A DNA stretch of 64,000 nucleotides from Allobosea sp. 117 (GTDB lineage Bacteria > Pseudomonadota > Alphaproteobacteria > Rhizobiales > Xanthobacteraceae). Location: positions 310,001 to 374,000 of the forward strand of contig NZ_JNLC01000011.1 of NCBI RefSeq assembly GCF_000702305.1, given 5' to 3'. A program made the translations under genes and the position numbers. Shown here one piece after another: positions 9,801 through 18,923 of this stretch (the first letter of the stretch is position 1; each line of letters begins with the position of its first letter). Below the pieces are notes generated by a model. That model worked only from the letters and a program-made list of their open reading frames with translations, had not been told where the DNA came from and ran no database searches.

Positions 9801-11168
9801 TCAGCTGTGGTAGGCGCGCTCGCCGTGCTCGGTGATGTCGAGGCCTTCGCGCTCCTTCTCCACCGACGGACGCAGGCCGACGATGATGTCGACGACCTTG
9901 AAGATGATCGCCGAGACCACGCCGCACCACACGATGGTGGTGAGCACCGCCTGGGTCTGCACCCACACCTGGTGACCCATCGCGTAGTCGGCGATGCCGG
10001 GGCCGCCGAGCGCCGGGGAGACGACGATGCCGGTGCCGATGGCGCCGACGATGCCGCCGATGCCGTGGACGCCGAACACGTCGAGGCTGTCGTCATAGCC
10101 GACCGCGTTCTTCACCGTGGTCACGAAGAAGAAGCAGACGATGGCGGCGATGAAGCCGAGGACGATGGCGCCGATCGGGCCGGAGAGGCCGGCGGCCGGG
10201 GTGACGGCGACGAGGCCGGCGACCATGCCGGAGATCGCGCCGAGCATGGAGGGCTTACCCTTGACCAGCCATTCGATGATCGTCCAGCCGACGATGGCGC
10301 CGGCGGTGGCGACGAAGGTGTTCACCAGCGCGAGCGTGGTGCCGCCGTTCGCCTCGAGGTTGGAGCCGGCGTTGAAGCCGAACCAGCCGACCCACAGGAC
10401 GCTGGCGCCGACCATCGCGAAGGGCAGCGAGTGGGGCGGCATCAGCTCCTTGCCGTAGCCGGTGCGCTTGCCGATCAGCAGGCAGCCCACGAGGCCGGCG
10501 ATACCGGCGTTGATGTGCACCACCGTGCCGCCCGCGAAGTCGAGCGCGCCGATGCCGAACAGGTAGCCCTCGGAGAACCACACCATGTGGGCGATCGGGT
10601 AGTAGACGAAGGTCACCCAGAGGATGCAGAAGAGGACGACCGCCGAGAACTTCGTGCGCTCGGCGAAGGCACCGATGATGAGCGCCGGAGTGATGGCCGA
10701 GAAGGTCATCTGGAACGCCATGAAGGCGTATTCGGGGATCAGCACGCCCTTGGAGAACGTCTCCGAGGTGCTATCCGTGGTGACGCCCGCGAGGAACGCC
10801 TTGGAGAAGCCGCCGATGAAGGCATTGCCCGAGGTGAAGGCGAGCGAGTAGCCGTAGAAGACCCACAACAGCATCATCACGGCGGCGATCACCGTGACCT
10901 GCATCAGGATCGACAGCATGTTCTTGGCGCGGACCAGGCCGCCGTAGAACAGCGCCAGACCCGGCACCGTCATGAACAGCACCAGCACCGCGGACACCAT
11001 CATCCAGGTGGTGTCGGCCTTGTTCACGCTGCCGACCACGGCGGCGGCCTCGGCGGTCGCCTCGGCACCTGTCGCAGGCGCATCCTGCGCGAACGCGGAC
11101 GCTGCCATCAGCAGCCCCGTCGCCGCGAGCACGGGCAGCCCCGTGCGCATCCACTTCTTCATCGTCAT
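9801..11168 (-). CDS. amtB: ammonium transporter
   Basis: Inner-membrane trimeric ammonium/ammonia channel of the Amt/Rh family. 455 residues with a cleavable signal (MTMKKWMRTGLPVLAATGLL to AFAQ) followed by about 11 membrane segments. Family features include DTTWMMVSAVLVLFMTVPGL, FYGGLVRAKN, the DFAGGTVVHINAG motif and the GVHGIGGIVGAIGTG pore histidine segment. The ATG at 11168 has GGAG 10 bases upstream; the ATG at 11162 is an alternative. It sits 37 bases after glnK in the classic glnK-amtB arrangement, so GlnK is expected to gate it when nitrogen is ample. A strong terminator follows. Confidence 0.97.
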   Translation of the reverse strand: MTMKKWMRTGLPVLAATGLLMAASAFAQDAPATGAEATAEAAAVVGSVNKADTTWMMVSAVLVLFMTVPGLALFYGGLVRAKNMLSILMQVTVIAAVMMLLWVFYGYSLAFTSGNAFIGGFSKAFLAGVTTDSTSETFSKGVLIPEYAFMAFQMTFSAITPALIIGAFAERTKFSAVVLFCILWVTFVYYPIAHMVWFSEGYLFGIGALDFAGGTVVHINAGIAGLVGCLLIGKRTGYGKELMPPHSLPFAMVGASVLWVGWFGFNAGSNLEANGGTTLALVNTFVATAGAIVGWTIIEWLVKGKPSMLGAISGMVAGLVAVTPAAGLSGPIGAIVLGFIAAIVCFFFVTTVKNAVGYDDSLDVFGVHGIGGIVGAIGTGIVVSPALGGPGIADYAMGHQVWVQTQAVLTTIVWCGVVSAIIFKVVDIIVGLRPSVEKEREGLDITEHGERAYHS

Positions 11169-11205
11169 GGGTGAAACACTCCGTCGCGAAAGGAAAATGT
11201 CTGGA

Positions 11206-11727
<522 letters not shown>

Positions 11728-11843
11728 TCACGGAACAGTGAGGTAGCCGGGCCACACCCTTCGACCCGTACGACTGCTCAATTCTTCATCGTCGGCGCGA
11801 TGCAGAATCGTATTTGATAACAAAATAGGCAATTGATCAAGTA

Positions 11844-12716
11844 TTAGGCACTCTCATCGACGCGCCGGATGAGCCCTTCCTGGGCAACCGACGCGACGAG
11901 GCGCCCCTGCCGGTCGAAAATCAGGCCGCGCGCGAGGCCGCGGGCGCCGGCGGCGGAAGGGCTGTCCTGCGCGTAGAGCAGCCATTCATCGACGCGGAAC
12001 GGGCGGTGCAGCCACAAGGCGTGGTCGAGGCTCGCCGCCTGCACCGTGTCGCTGAGCACGCTGGAGCCGTGCGCCACCAGCGCGGTCTCCAGCAGCGTCA
12101 TGTCGGAGGTGTAGGCGAGCACGGCGCGGTGCAGGGCGGCGTCGTCGGGCAGCGGCTCCGGCGCGCGGAACCAGACGAACTGCCGCGGCTCGCCGCCCGT
12201 GGTGCCGTCATAGGGGCGCAGCCGCACCGGCCGCAGCTCGACCGGGCGCGGGCGCGTCCAGTAGGCGCGCACCCGCTCCGGCAGGGCGGCGAGGACGTCC
12301 GCCGGCAGGTCCCGGACGTCGGGAAGCGTCTCCGGCGGCGGCACGTTCTGCGGCGCCGGTAGCTGGTGCTCGTAGCCGCCTTCCTCCCGGTGGAACGACA
12401 CCGACATGATGAAGATCGGCCGGCCGTGCTGTATCGCCACCACGCGGCGGGTCGAGAAGCTGCGCCCGTCGCGCACCCGCTCGACCTCGTAGATGATGGG
12501 AATGCGCGGATCGCCGGCGAGCAGGAAATAGGCGTGCATGGAATGGGCGGCGTCGTTCTCCACCGTGCGCTGCGCGGCGACGAGCGCCTGCGCCAGCACC
12601 TGCCCGCCGAACACCCGCGTGCGGATGGGAAGCCAGTTGTTCTGCGGGTTCTGGCCGCGGAACAGGTTGACCTCCAGCGTTTCGAGGTCGAGCAGCCTGA
12701 CGAGATCGGCGAGCAT
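11844..12716 (-). CDS. tesB: acyl-CoA thioesterase II
   Basis: Hydrolyses acyl-CoA to free fatty acid and CoA; double hot-dog fold, cytoplasmic. 290 residues from the ATG at 12716, matching E. coli TesB in length. Recognisable are LVRLLDLETLEVNLFRGQNP at the N-terminus, RVFGGQVLAQALVAA, the C-terminal catalytic-domain segment DHALWLHRPFRVDEWLLY, and the closing QGRLVASVAQEGLIRR. The frame stays open further upstream, but that portion overlaps the divergent hydroxylase gene and is not family-like. Divergent from the UbiH-type gene with 116 bases between starts. Confidence 0.95.
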   Translation of the reverse strand: MLADLVRLLDLETLEVNLFRGQNPQNNWLPIRTRVFGGQVLAQALVAAQRTVENDAAHSMHAYFLLAGDPRIPIIYEVERVRDGRSFSTRRVVAIQHGRPIFIMSVSFHREEGGYEHQLPAPQNVPPPETLPDVRDLPADVLAALPERVRAYWTRPRPVELRPVRLRPYDGTTGGEPRQFVWFRAPEPLPDDAALHRAVLAYTSDMTLLETALVAHGSSVLSDTVQAASLDHALWLHRPFRVDEWLLYAQDSPSAAGARGLARGLIFDRQGRLVASVAQEGLIRRVDESA

Positions 12717-12832
12717 GACGGCGGGTTCCTCGTGGCGCCGTGCCGCGGATGAGGGGCACCGCGCATTGTCGCGACGGACCCAGCTAAGGCATAAGCTGCG
12801 TCCCGGACAACTGTGCGAAGGGACGATCCGCC

Positions 12833-14107
12833 ATGTCTCCAGTGACATCTGCTGCAAGTTCCGCCGCCGGAAAGCCGGCGCGCCACGACGTGGCGATCGC
12901 CGGCGCCGGTCTCGGCGGCCTCGCGCTGGCGCTGTCGCTGCGGCAGGGCCTCGGCGACGAGGCGCGCATCCTGATCGCCGATCCGGCGCTCGCCGGGCCG
13001 GTCCGCGACGGGCGGGCCTCGGCCATCGCGGCGGGCGCCCGGCATCTGCTGGACGCGGTGGGCGCATGGCAGCGCGTCGCCGCCGAGGCGCAGCCGATGA
13101 CCGCGATGGAGATCACCGACAGCCGGCCGGGCGACGCCGCCCGCCCGGTGTTCCTGTCCTTCGATGGCGAGGTGCCGGCGGCGGGTCCTTCCGGGGACAG
13201 CGAGCCCTTCGCGCATATGGTGCCCAACGCGCCGCTGCAGCAGGCGATGATCGAGCTGGCGCGCGAGCGCGGCATCGCGCTGGTGGCCTCGAGCATCGTG
13301 CAGATGGCGGCCAAGCCCGCGGCGGCGGAGTTCCGGCTCGGCGACGGCGGCGAGCATCGCGCCAGCCTGCTCTGCGCCTGCGACGGCGGCCGCTCGAAGC
13401 TGCGCGCGCTTGCCGGCATCTCGACCGTCGGCTGGTCCTACGAGCAGTCGGCGATCGTGCTCACGGTCGGCCACGAGCGCGACCACGGCGGCAAGGCGAT
13501 CGAGCATTTCCTGCCCGCCGGCCCCTTCGCCATCCTGCCGCTGACCGGCCGGCGCTGCTCGATCGTCTGGACCGAGACCACCGAGGCGGCCAAGCGCCTG
13601 CTGGCGCTGCCGCCGGTGCTGTTCCACGACGAGCTGGAACGCCGGTTCGGCCTCTTCCTCGGCGCCATCGAGGTGCTCGATCAGCCGCGCGCCTATCCGC
13701 TCGGCCTGCAGGTGGCGCGCCGCTTCGTCGCCGACCGGCTGGCGCTGGTGGCGGACGCCGCGCACATCATCCACCCGATCGCCGGGCAGGGCATCAATAT
13801 GGGGTTCCGCGACGTGGCGGCGCTGGCGGAGGCCGTCACCGACGCGGCGCGGCTCGGCCTCGACATTGGCGGGCCGGACGTGCTGGAGCGCTACCAGCGC
13901 TGGCGGCGCTTCGACACGCTGGCCATGGGGGTGGCGACCGACGGGCTGAACCGGCTGTTCTCGAACCGCTCGGACGTGCTGCGCCTCGTCCGCGACGTCG
14001 GGCTCGGCATCGTCGACCGGCTGCCGCGGCTGAAGGACTTCTTCATCCGCGACGCGGCGGGCCTCGGCGGCTCGGTGCCGAAGCTGCTGCGCGGCGAGGC
14101 CTTGTGA
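12833..14107 (+). CDS. UbiH/UbiF/COQ6-family FAD-dependent hydroxylase
   Basis: Flavin monooxygenase of the ubiquinone-biosynthesis hydroxylase family, 424 residues. The FAD-binding GxGxxG motif is AIAGAGLGGLALALS (about 22-36), the DG motif is CACDGGRSKLR (about 183), and the third flavin motif is LVADAAHIIHPIAGQGINMG (about 307-326). These place it with the enzymes that hydroxylate the ubiquinone ring, but which ring carbon cannot be told. It is next to tesB, as in related genomes. No canonical Shine-Dalgarno was found before the ATG; GGGACGATCCGCC precedes it. Confidence 0.9.
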   Translation: MSPVTSAASSAAGKPARHDVAIAGAGLGGLALALSLRQGLGDEARILIADPALAGPVRDGRASAIAAGARHLLDAVGAWQRVAAEAQPMTAMEITDSRPGDAARPVFLSFDGEVPAAGPSGDSEPFAHMVPNAPLQQAMIELARERGIALVASSIVQMAAKPAAAEFRLGDGGEHRASLLCACDGGRSKLRALAGISTVGWSYEQSAIVLTVGHERDHGGKAIEHFLPAGPFAILPLTGRRCSIVWTETTEAAKRLLALPPVLFHDELERRFGLFLGAIEVLDQPRAYPLGLQVARRFVADRLALVADAAHIIHPIAGQGINMGFRDVAALAEAVTDAARLGLDIGGPDVLERYQRWRRFDTLAMGVATDGLNRLFSNRSDVLRLVRDVGLGIVDRLPRLKDFFIRDAAGLGGSVPKLLRGEAL

Positions 14108-14119
14108 GGGATATCGACC

Positions 14120-14365
14120 TCACCGCCTGCCGCCTTCCGCTTCGTCGAGCGGGCGCGCCTCGTCGGGCAGCATGATCGGAATGCCGTCGCGGATCGGATA
14201 GGCGAGGCGGGCGCTGCGCGAGATCAGCTCATGCGCCTCGCGGTCATACTCCAGCGGCCCCTTGGTCAGCGGGCAGACCAGGATCTCGAGCAGCTTCGGG
14301 TCGAGCTCATAGCCAGAGCGGGCGGGCGGCGCGGTCGGCTTGCGGGGGATCGGTTTCTCGGCCAT
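14120..14365 (-). CDS. UPF0434 / Trm112-like small protein
   Basis: 81-residue protein with the family core [20 protein letters not shown], followed by [21 protein letters not shown]. The bacterial UPF0434 proteins resemble eukaryotic Trm112, a methyltransferase partner, but only one cysteine remains here, so it cannot bind zinc in the four-cysteine manner. The ATG at 14365 begins a Lys/Pro-rich lead. It converges with the hydroxylase gene, 12 bases apart at the stops. Molecular role unknown. Confidence 0.88.
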   Translation of the reverse strand: MAEKPIPRKPTAPPARSGYELDPKLLEILVCPLTKGPLEYDREAHELISRSARLAYPIRDGIPIMLPDEARPLDEAEGGRR

Positions 14366-14516
14366 GGCAGTCTCGGCGGATGATGTCGGCAAATCATGCC
14401 GATGAGGCGAAATCGTCGGCGCGCCGATGATAGGCGGAGCGATCCGCCGGCGCGAGCCTGACATTCGCCGATTCCCGTGTCAGAACGACGTCGGATCGTC
14501 ATATAACCCCTGCGCA

Positions 14517-15188
14517 ATGGATTCCTCCCGGCCCGACCTCGCCCCCGAACCGCGCCTTCCCGGCGAGACCGTGCAGCAATGGGTGTTCCGCCGGCTGCGG
14601 CGCACGGTGATGTCCGGCCGCTTCCCGCCCGGCCAGGCGGTGACCATACGCGGCCTCGCCGAGGCGATGGGCGTCTCCTCCATGCCGGTGCGCGAGGCGC
14701 TGCGCCGCCTCGTCGCCGAGCGGGCGCTGGTGCTGCTCGACAACCGCCGGGTGAGGGTGCCGGAGATGACGGCGCGGCGCTTCGACGAATTGGTCGCGGC
14801 CCGCGTGCTTTTGGAGACCGAGGCGGCCGCCCGCGCTTTGCCGCAGGCCGACGCGCCGTTCCGCAGCCGTCTGGCGGCCTTGAACCGGGCCTCGGACGAG
14901 GCGGTGGCGGCGGGCGACACCGAGGCGACCATCGAGACCAACCTCGCCTTCCATGCCGCGCTCTATGGACGGCCGGACAGCGTGCTGCTGCCGCTGATCG
15001 AATCGATCTGGCTGCAGATCGGCCCCTTCATGCGCATGGCGCTGGCCGACCTCGAGACCAACTATCCGGTCGACCGGCATGCCGAGGCGCTGGTCGCGCT
15101 GGAGACCGGCGACGAGGCGGCGCTGCGGCGCGCCATCGAGGCCGACATCCGCGACGGCATCGGCCATCTGAAGGCGCAACTGGGGTAG
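14517..15188 (+). CDS. GntR-family (FCD) transcriptional regulator
   Basis: 223-residue one-component regulator. The N-terminal winged helix-turn-helix is at about residues 15-80, with SGRFPPGQAVTIRGLAEAMG followed by VSSMPVREALRRLVAERALV, the GntR signature. The C-terminal helical FCD effector domain follows, with the metal/ligand-type histidines in NLAFHAALYG and RHAEALVALETG. The ATG at 14517 is the first with family-like sequence. The effector is not known. The MBL-fold hydrolase starts 31 bases downstream on the same strand and is a likely co-transcribed partner. Confidence 0.9.
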   Translation: MDSSRPDLAPEPRLPGETVQQWVFRRLRRTVMSGRFPPGQAVTIRGLAEAMGVSSMPVREALRRLVAERALVLLDNRRVRVPEMTARRFDELVAARVLLETEAAARALPQADAPFRSRLAALNRASDEAVAAGDTEATIETNLAFHAALYGRPDSVLLPLIESIWLQIGPFMRMALADLETNYPVDRHAEALVALETGDEAALRRAIEADIRDGIGHLKAQLG

Positions 15189-15219
15189 TGTCGGAGCCTC
15201 GGTCGCGAGGATCGCTGCC

Positions 15220-16185
15220 ATGAGAGCCATGGATGCCGCCGAAATCGTCTTCCTGGTCGACAACGTCACCGACAGCCTGTCCTCGACACCGCGTTTCGTC
15301 GAAACCGAATTCGCGCGGCAGCGCCGGCGCGGCATGCGCTGGCTGTCGGGCGGCTGCCTGTGCTGCGCGGCCCACGGGCTCTCCTGTCTGATCGTCGCCT
15401 CCAGCGGGGCGAGCCGCCACACGCTGCTGTTCGACACCGGCCCGGAGGACTGGGTGTTCGAGCGCAACGCCGCGCGTCTCGGCGTCGAGCTCGGCGCGGT
15501 GGATGCGCTGATGCTGTCGCACGGGCATTGGGATCACGGCGGCGCCATGCCGCGCGCGCTGCAGATGATCACCCTTGGCAATGGCGGACGGCCGGTGCCG
15601 ACCTTCATGCATCCGGACATGTTCGCCCTGCGGGCCACCCGCTCGGCCGACGGGACGTTCCGGCCGATGGAGCTGGTGCCGAGCGTGGAGATTCTTTCAG
15701 GCAGCGGCGCCGAGGTGATCGTCACCCGCGACGAGCAGTTGCTGCTGGACGAGACGTTCTATCTGAGCGGCGAAATCCCCCGCGTCACCGGCTTCGAGCG
15801 CGGATTTCCCGGCCAGTACCGGCAGACCGCCACCGGCGACTGGGAACCTGACGAGCTGATGCCCGACGAGCGCTTCGCGGCGATCAATGTCGCGGGCAAG
15901 GGGCTCATCGTGTTCACCGCCTGCTCGCATGCCGGGCTGGTCAACGTGCTGAGCCATGCGGCGGCGCGGTTCCCGGATATCCCGCTCTACGGCGTGTTTG
16001 GCGGCTTCCATCTTTCCGGGCCGACCGAGGCAATCATTCCGCAAACCGTCGAGGCGCTGGCGCCTTTCGATCTGCGGCTGATCGCGCCCGGCCACTGCAC
16101 CGGATGGCGGGCCGTCAGCGCGCTGGCGGCCGCCTATGGCGATCGCGTCGTTCCCTCGGCTGTCGGGAAGACGTTCCGTCTGTGA
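15220..16185 (+). CDS. MBL-fold metallo-hydrolase
   Basis: 321-residue metallo-beta-lactamase-fold protein. The metal-binding motif HGHWDHGG is at 101-108, preceded by LLFDTGP and GAVDALMLS; later histidines lie in CSHAGLVN, GGFHLSG and APGHCTGW. The whole layout resembles the subgroup that includes 7,8-dihydropterin-6-methyl-4-(beta-D-ribofuranosyl)-aminobenzene-5'-phosphate synthase-like proteins, but the substrate is unknown. The ATG at 15220 has GAGGA eight bases upstream. A short Cys cluster, GGCLCCAAHG (about 45-54), lies near the N-terminus. Sits directly downstream of the GntR regulator, suggesting regulation by or with it. Confidence 0.85.
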   Translation: MRAMDAAEIVFLVDNVTDSLSSTPRFVETEFARQRRRGMRWLSGGCLCCAAHGLSCLIVASSGASRHTLLFDTGPEDWVFERNAARLGVELGAVDALMLSHGHWDHGGAMPRALQMITLGNGGRPVPTFMHPDMFALRATRSADGTFRPMELVPSVEILSGSGAEVIVTRDEQLLLDETFYLSGEIPRVTGFERGFPGQYRQTATGDWEPDELMPDERFAAINVAGKGLIVFTACSHAGLVNVLSHAAARFPDIPLYGVFGGFHLSGPTEAIIPQTVEALAPFDLRLIAPGHCTGWRAVSALAAAYGDRVVPSAVGKTFRL

Positions 16186-16209
16186 GGTTGTCTCGCAGCC
16201 GCAGGCGCG

Positions 16210-17010
16210 TCACCCGGTCGCCTTCAGCCGCACGCCGCGTTTGCGCTCGGCGGCGAGGCGGGCGGCGGCGCCGAAGGCGGTGAACACGGCGGTGGACAGC
16301 TTGTCCTGCCAGAAGCGCCATTCCGGGTGCCACTGGATGGCGAGGTTGAAGCCCGGCGTGTCCGGCACGCGGAAGGCCTCGATGGTGCCGTCATCGGCCC
16401 GCGCCTCGACGGCGACGCCCGGGGCGAGGCGCGCGATGCCTTGGCCGTGCAGCGAATTGACGCTCCAGCGCGGCGCGCCGGCCAGCGTCTCCAAGAGCCC
16501 GCCGGGCTCCAGCGCCACCTCGTGCGCCGTCGCGTACTGGCCCTCGATGTCGCGGCTGGAATCCTCCCGGTGGTCGAAGCGGCCGGGCTGCTCGTAAAGC
16601 TTCTGGAACAGCGTGCCACCCAACGCGACGTTCATCTCCTGGAAGCCGCGGCAGACGCCGAAGATCGGCACGCCGCGCTCGAGGCAGGCCCGGATCAGCG
16701 GCAGCGAGATGTCGTCGCGGTGCGGATCGGCCGGCAGCGGCGGATCATGCGGCAGGTCGCCGTAATGATGCGGCGCGACGTTGGACGGGCTGCCGGGCAG
16801 GAAGATGCCGTCGACGAGGTCGAGCATCTCGTCGACCACCATGCGCTCGGGCTGCATGTCGGCGTCGACCGCGGAGATGGTGCCCGGCAGCAGCACCGGC
16901 ATGGCCTGCGCGCCGCGCGCCACCGCATAGATGTATTTCTCGGTCACGCCGTGGACGACCTGAGTGCCGACCACCTTCACGTCGCTGACGACGCCGATCA
17001 CCGGACGCAT
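16210..17010 (-). CDS. gamma-glutamyl-gamma-aminobutyrate hydrolase-family (class I GATase-like) protein
   Basis: 266-residue peptidase C26-type enzyme, related to PuuD, which cleaves gamma-glutamyl amides in putrescine breakdown. The nucleophile is C120 in PIFGVCRGFQEMNVALGG; the catalytic His-Glu pair is in AIQWHPEW. DGIFLPGSPSNVAPHHYG forms the oxyanion-side loop. The ATG at 17010 gives MRPVIGVVSDVK, a standard family start. No other polyamine genes are nearby, so the physiological substrate is open. It converges with the MBL gene and is divergent from the prolyl-tRNA deacylase-like gene, with a long palindromic repeat between them. Confidence 0.9.
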   Translation of the reverse strand: MRPVIGVVSDVKVVGTQVVHGVTEKYIYAVARGAQAMPVLLPGTISAVDADMQPERMVVDEMLDLVDGIFLPGSPSNVAPHHYGDLPHDPPLPADPHRDDISLPLIRACLERGVPIFGVCRGFQEMNVALGGTLFQKLYEQPGRFDHREDSSRDIEGQYATAHEVALEPGGLLETLAGAPRWSVNSLHGQGIARLAPGVAVEARADDGTIEAFRVPDTPGFNLAIQWHPEWRFWQDKLSTAVFTAFGAAARLAAERKRGVRLKATG

Positions 17011-17178
17011 TTGGGAAGCTTCTCCGTTGCTGCTCCGATGTGGAAGCGAACGGCTCCGGCTGTCAACCGCGCAGCCGCCCGACCGCGCCGCTGCGCCCGC
17101 GCGGCTGCCCCGAGCCCAATGCATGGCGCCGCGGGCACGCGGCAGTCGCAGGTCCTCTTGGCTCCTGTCGAGCCGTAG

Positions 17179-17275
17179 GCTGGAGCATTTCCCGATCGGG
17201 AAATGCTCCAGCTTTTCGAATCGAGAGCACTTTCCTGTCGATCAGGTGGTTCCACCTGATCGGAAAGGGCTCTAG
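17179..17275. repeat. composite palindromic intergenic repeat (copy A)
   Basis: Two perfect palindromes in tandem. 17179-17212 is a 34-base perfect inverted repeat whose left half is GCTGGAGCATTTCCCGA. 17239-17262 has arms CGATCAGGTGG and CCACCTGATCG around TT. The element ends GGAAAGGGCTCTAG at 17275. The right part recurs in inverse orientation at 44660-44707 with few mismatches. It ends nine bases before the start of the next gene. Repeats of this type are common in Hyphomicrobiales intergenic regions (from memory). Confidence 0.85.
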
Positions 17276-17284
17276 AACGCCGTC

Positions 17285-17857
17285 ATGTCCGACACGCTTC
17301 CCGATACCGCATCCGCCGCCGGCGATGGCTCGGCCGCGAGCGCCCGCCTGTTCGCCTTCCTTGATGAGCTCGGGATCGGCACCCGCACCGTCGAGCATCC
17401 GGCGGTGTTCACCGTGGCGGAATCGCAGGCGATCATCGACGCGCTTCCCGGCGGCCACACCAAGAACCTGTTCTTGAAGGACAAGAAGGGGAACCTGTTC
17501 CTCATCGTCATCGGGCAGGACGCGGCGGTCGACCTCAAGAGCCTGCACCAGCCGCTCGGCGCGGCGAGCCGGCTCTCCTTCGGCAGCGCCGAGCTGCTGG
17601 AGGAGGTGCTCGGCGTGAGGCCGGGCGCGGTCACCGCCTTCGGGCCGATCAACGACACCGCCGGACGGGTCACCGTGGTGCTCGACGAGGAGCTGCTGCG
17701 CCACGAGGAGATCAACTGCCACCCGCTGGTGAACACCGCCACCACCACCATCGCGCGCGACGACCTGATCGCCTTCCTGCGCGCCACCGGGCACGAGCCG
17801 GTGATCCTGGCGGTGCCGCGCCGCGCGCCGGAGGCGGATGCCGGCGCGGAAGGCTGA
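17285..17857 (+). CDS. prolyl-tRNA deacylase-family (YbaK/ProX-like) protein
   Basis: 190-residue stand-alone editing-domain protein. Members hydrolyse mischarged aminoacyl-tRNAs such as Ala-tRNAPro. Family features are FLDELGIGTRTVEHPAVFTV, GGHTKNLFLKDKKGNLFL with the conserved lysine, the GSAELLEEVLGVRPGAVTAFG segment split across a conserved loop, and the C-terminal INCHPLVNTATTTI. It most resembles the PrdX/ProXp-ala group, though substrate choice cannot be settled by eye. The ATG has no Shine-Dalgarno: the repeat element ends nine bases before it and so forms the immediate leader. Confidence 0.9.
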   Translation: MSDTLPDTASAAGDGSAASARLFAFLDELGIGTRTVEHPAVFTVAESQAIIDALPGGHTKNLFLKDKKGNLFLIVIGQDAAVDLKSLHQPLGAASRLSFGSAELLEEVLGVRPGAVTAFGPINDTAGRVTVVLDEELLRHEEINCHPLVNTATTTIARDDLIAFLRATGHEPVILAVPRRAPEADAGAEG

Positions 17858-17927
17858 TGTTGCAATCGCCCGGCGAGAAGCCATCTTAAGCTCCGAATTC
17901 CGGTAGCACAGCTTCCGAGGAGACCCC

Positions 17928-18848
17928 ATGCTGCTGAACCCTTCCGCCAATCCGGCGCCCGATGCGGTCCCGGCCGGCGACGATCCGGTGATCGACACCA
18001 CGACCAAGACCTTCATGAAGGATGTGGTCGAGGAATCCCGCCGCCGCCCGGTGCTGGTCGATTTCTGGGCCCCGTGGTGCGGGCCGTGCAAGCAGCTCAC
18101 GCCGGTGCTGGAGAAGGTGGTGCGTGCCGCCAAGGGCAAGGTGCTGCTCGCCAAGATGAACACCGACGAGCATCCGGCGGTCGCCCAGCAGCTCGGCATC
18201 CAGTCGCTGCCGACCGTCTACGCCTTCGTCAACGGCCAGCCGGTCGACGGCTTCATGGGCGCGCAGCCCGAGAAGCAGGTGCAGGCGCTGATCGACAAGC
18301 TGACCGGCGGCGCGGCGGGCGCCGATATCGAGGAGATCCTGCTGAGCGGCGAGGCGGCGCTGGCCGAGGGCGACCTTCCCGGCGCCATCGAGGTGTTCGC
18401 CCATGTGCTGTCCGAGCAGCCGGAGAACGCCAAGGCGCTCGCCGGCATCGCCCGGGCGCAGCTCGCCGGCGGCCAGGCCGCGCAGGCCAAGGCGACGCTC
18501 GACAGCGCCCCGCCGGCGATCGCCAACGACGCGGCGCTCGCCGCGGTGCGTGCCGCCATCGAGATCGAGGAAGCGGCCGCCGCGCTCGGCGACGCCGCCG
18601 AGCTGGAGGCGAAGGTCGCCGCCAATCCGCTCGACCATCAGGCCCGCTTCGACCTCGCGCTGGCGCTCAATGCGCGCGGCAAGCGCGAGGAGGCGGTCGA
18701 CCAGCTCCTCGCCATCGTGCGGAAGGACCGCGCCTGGAACGACGACGGCGCGCGCAAGCAGCTCGTCCAGTTCTTCGAGGCCTGGGGGCCGACCGACGAG
18801 ATGACCGTGCTCGGCCGGCGGCGCCTGTCGTCGATCCTGTTCTCCTGA
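17928..18848 (+). CDS. thioredoxin-domain TPR protein (CnoX/YbbN-like)
   Basis: 306-residue co-chaperone-like protein. Residues about 22-130 are a thioredoxin domain with an intact active site, FWAPWCGPCKQL (C51, C54), and the cis-proline segment SLPTVYAF. The remainder is helical, with TPR-like repeats rich in Ala/Glu (EAALAEGDLPGAIEVFAHV, FDLALALNARGKREEAVDQL). E. coli CnoX lacks the first cysteine, so this protein may keep redox activity. It lies 70 bases after the deacylase-like gene and 75 before the Lon-N-domain gene, all on the plus strand, and may share a transcript. Confidence 0.93.
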   Translation: MLLNPSANPAPDAVPAGDDPVIDTTTKTFMKDVVEESRRRPVLVDFWAPWCGPCKQLTPVLEKVVRAAKGKVLLAKMNTDEHPAVAQQLGIQSLPTVYAFVNGQPVDGFMGAQPEKQVQALIDKLTGGAAGADIEEILLSGEAALAEGDLPGAIEVFAHVLSEQPENAKALAGIARAQLAGGQAAQAKATLDSAPPAIANDAALAAVRAAIEIEEAAAALGDAAELEAKVAANPLDHQARFDLALALNARGKREEAVDQLLAIVRKDRAWNDDGARKQLVQFFEAWGPTDEMTVLGRRRLSSILFS

Positions 18849-18923
18849 GCGGCGCCGGAACGGCGTCCGCTTCGCGATAGTCTCGGGATGGCGCCCGCGC
18901 GGGCGCCCGAATCAGGAGAGCCG

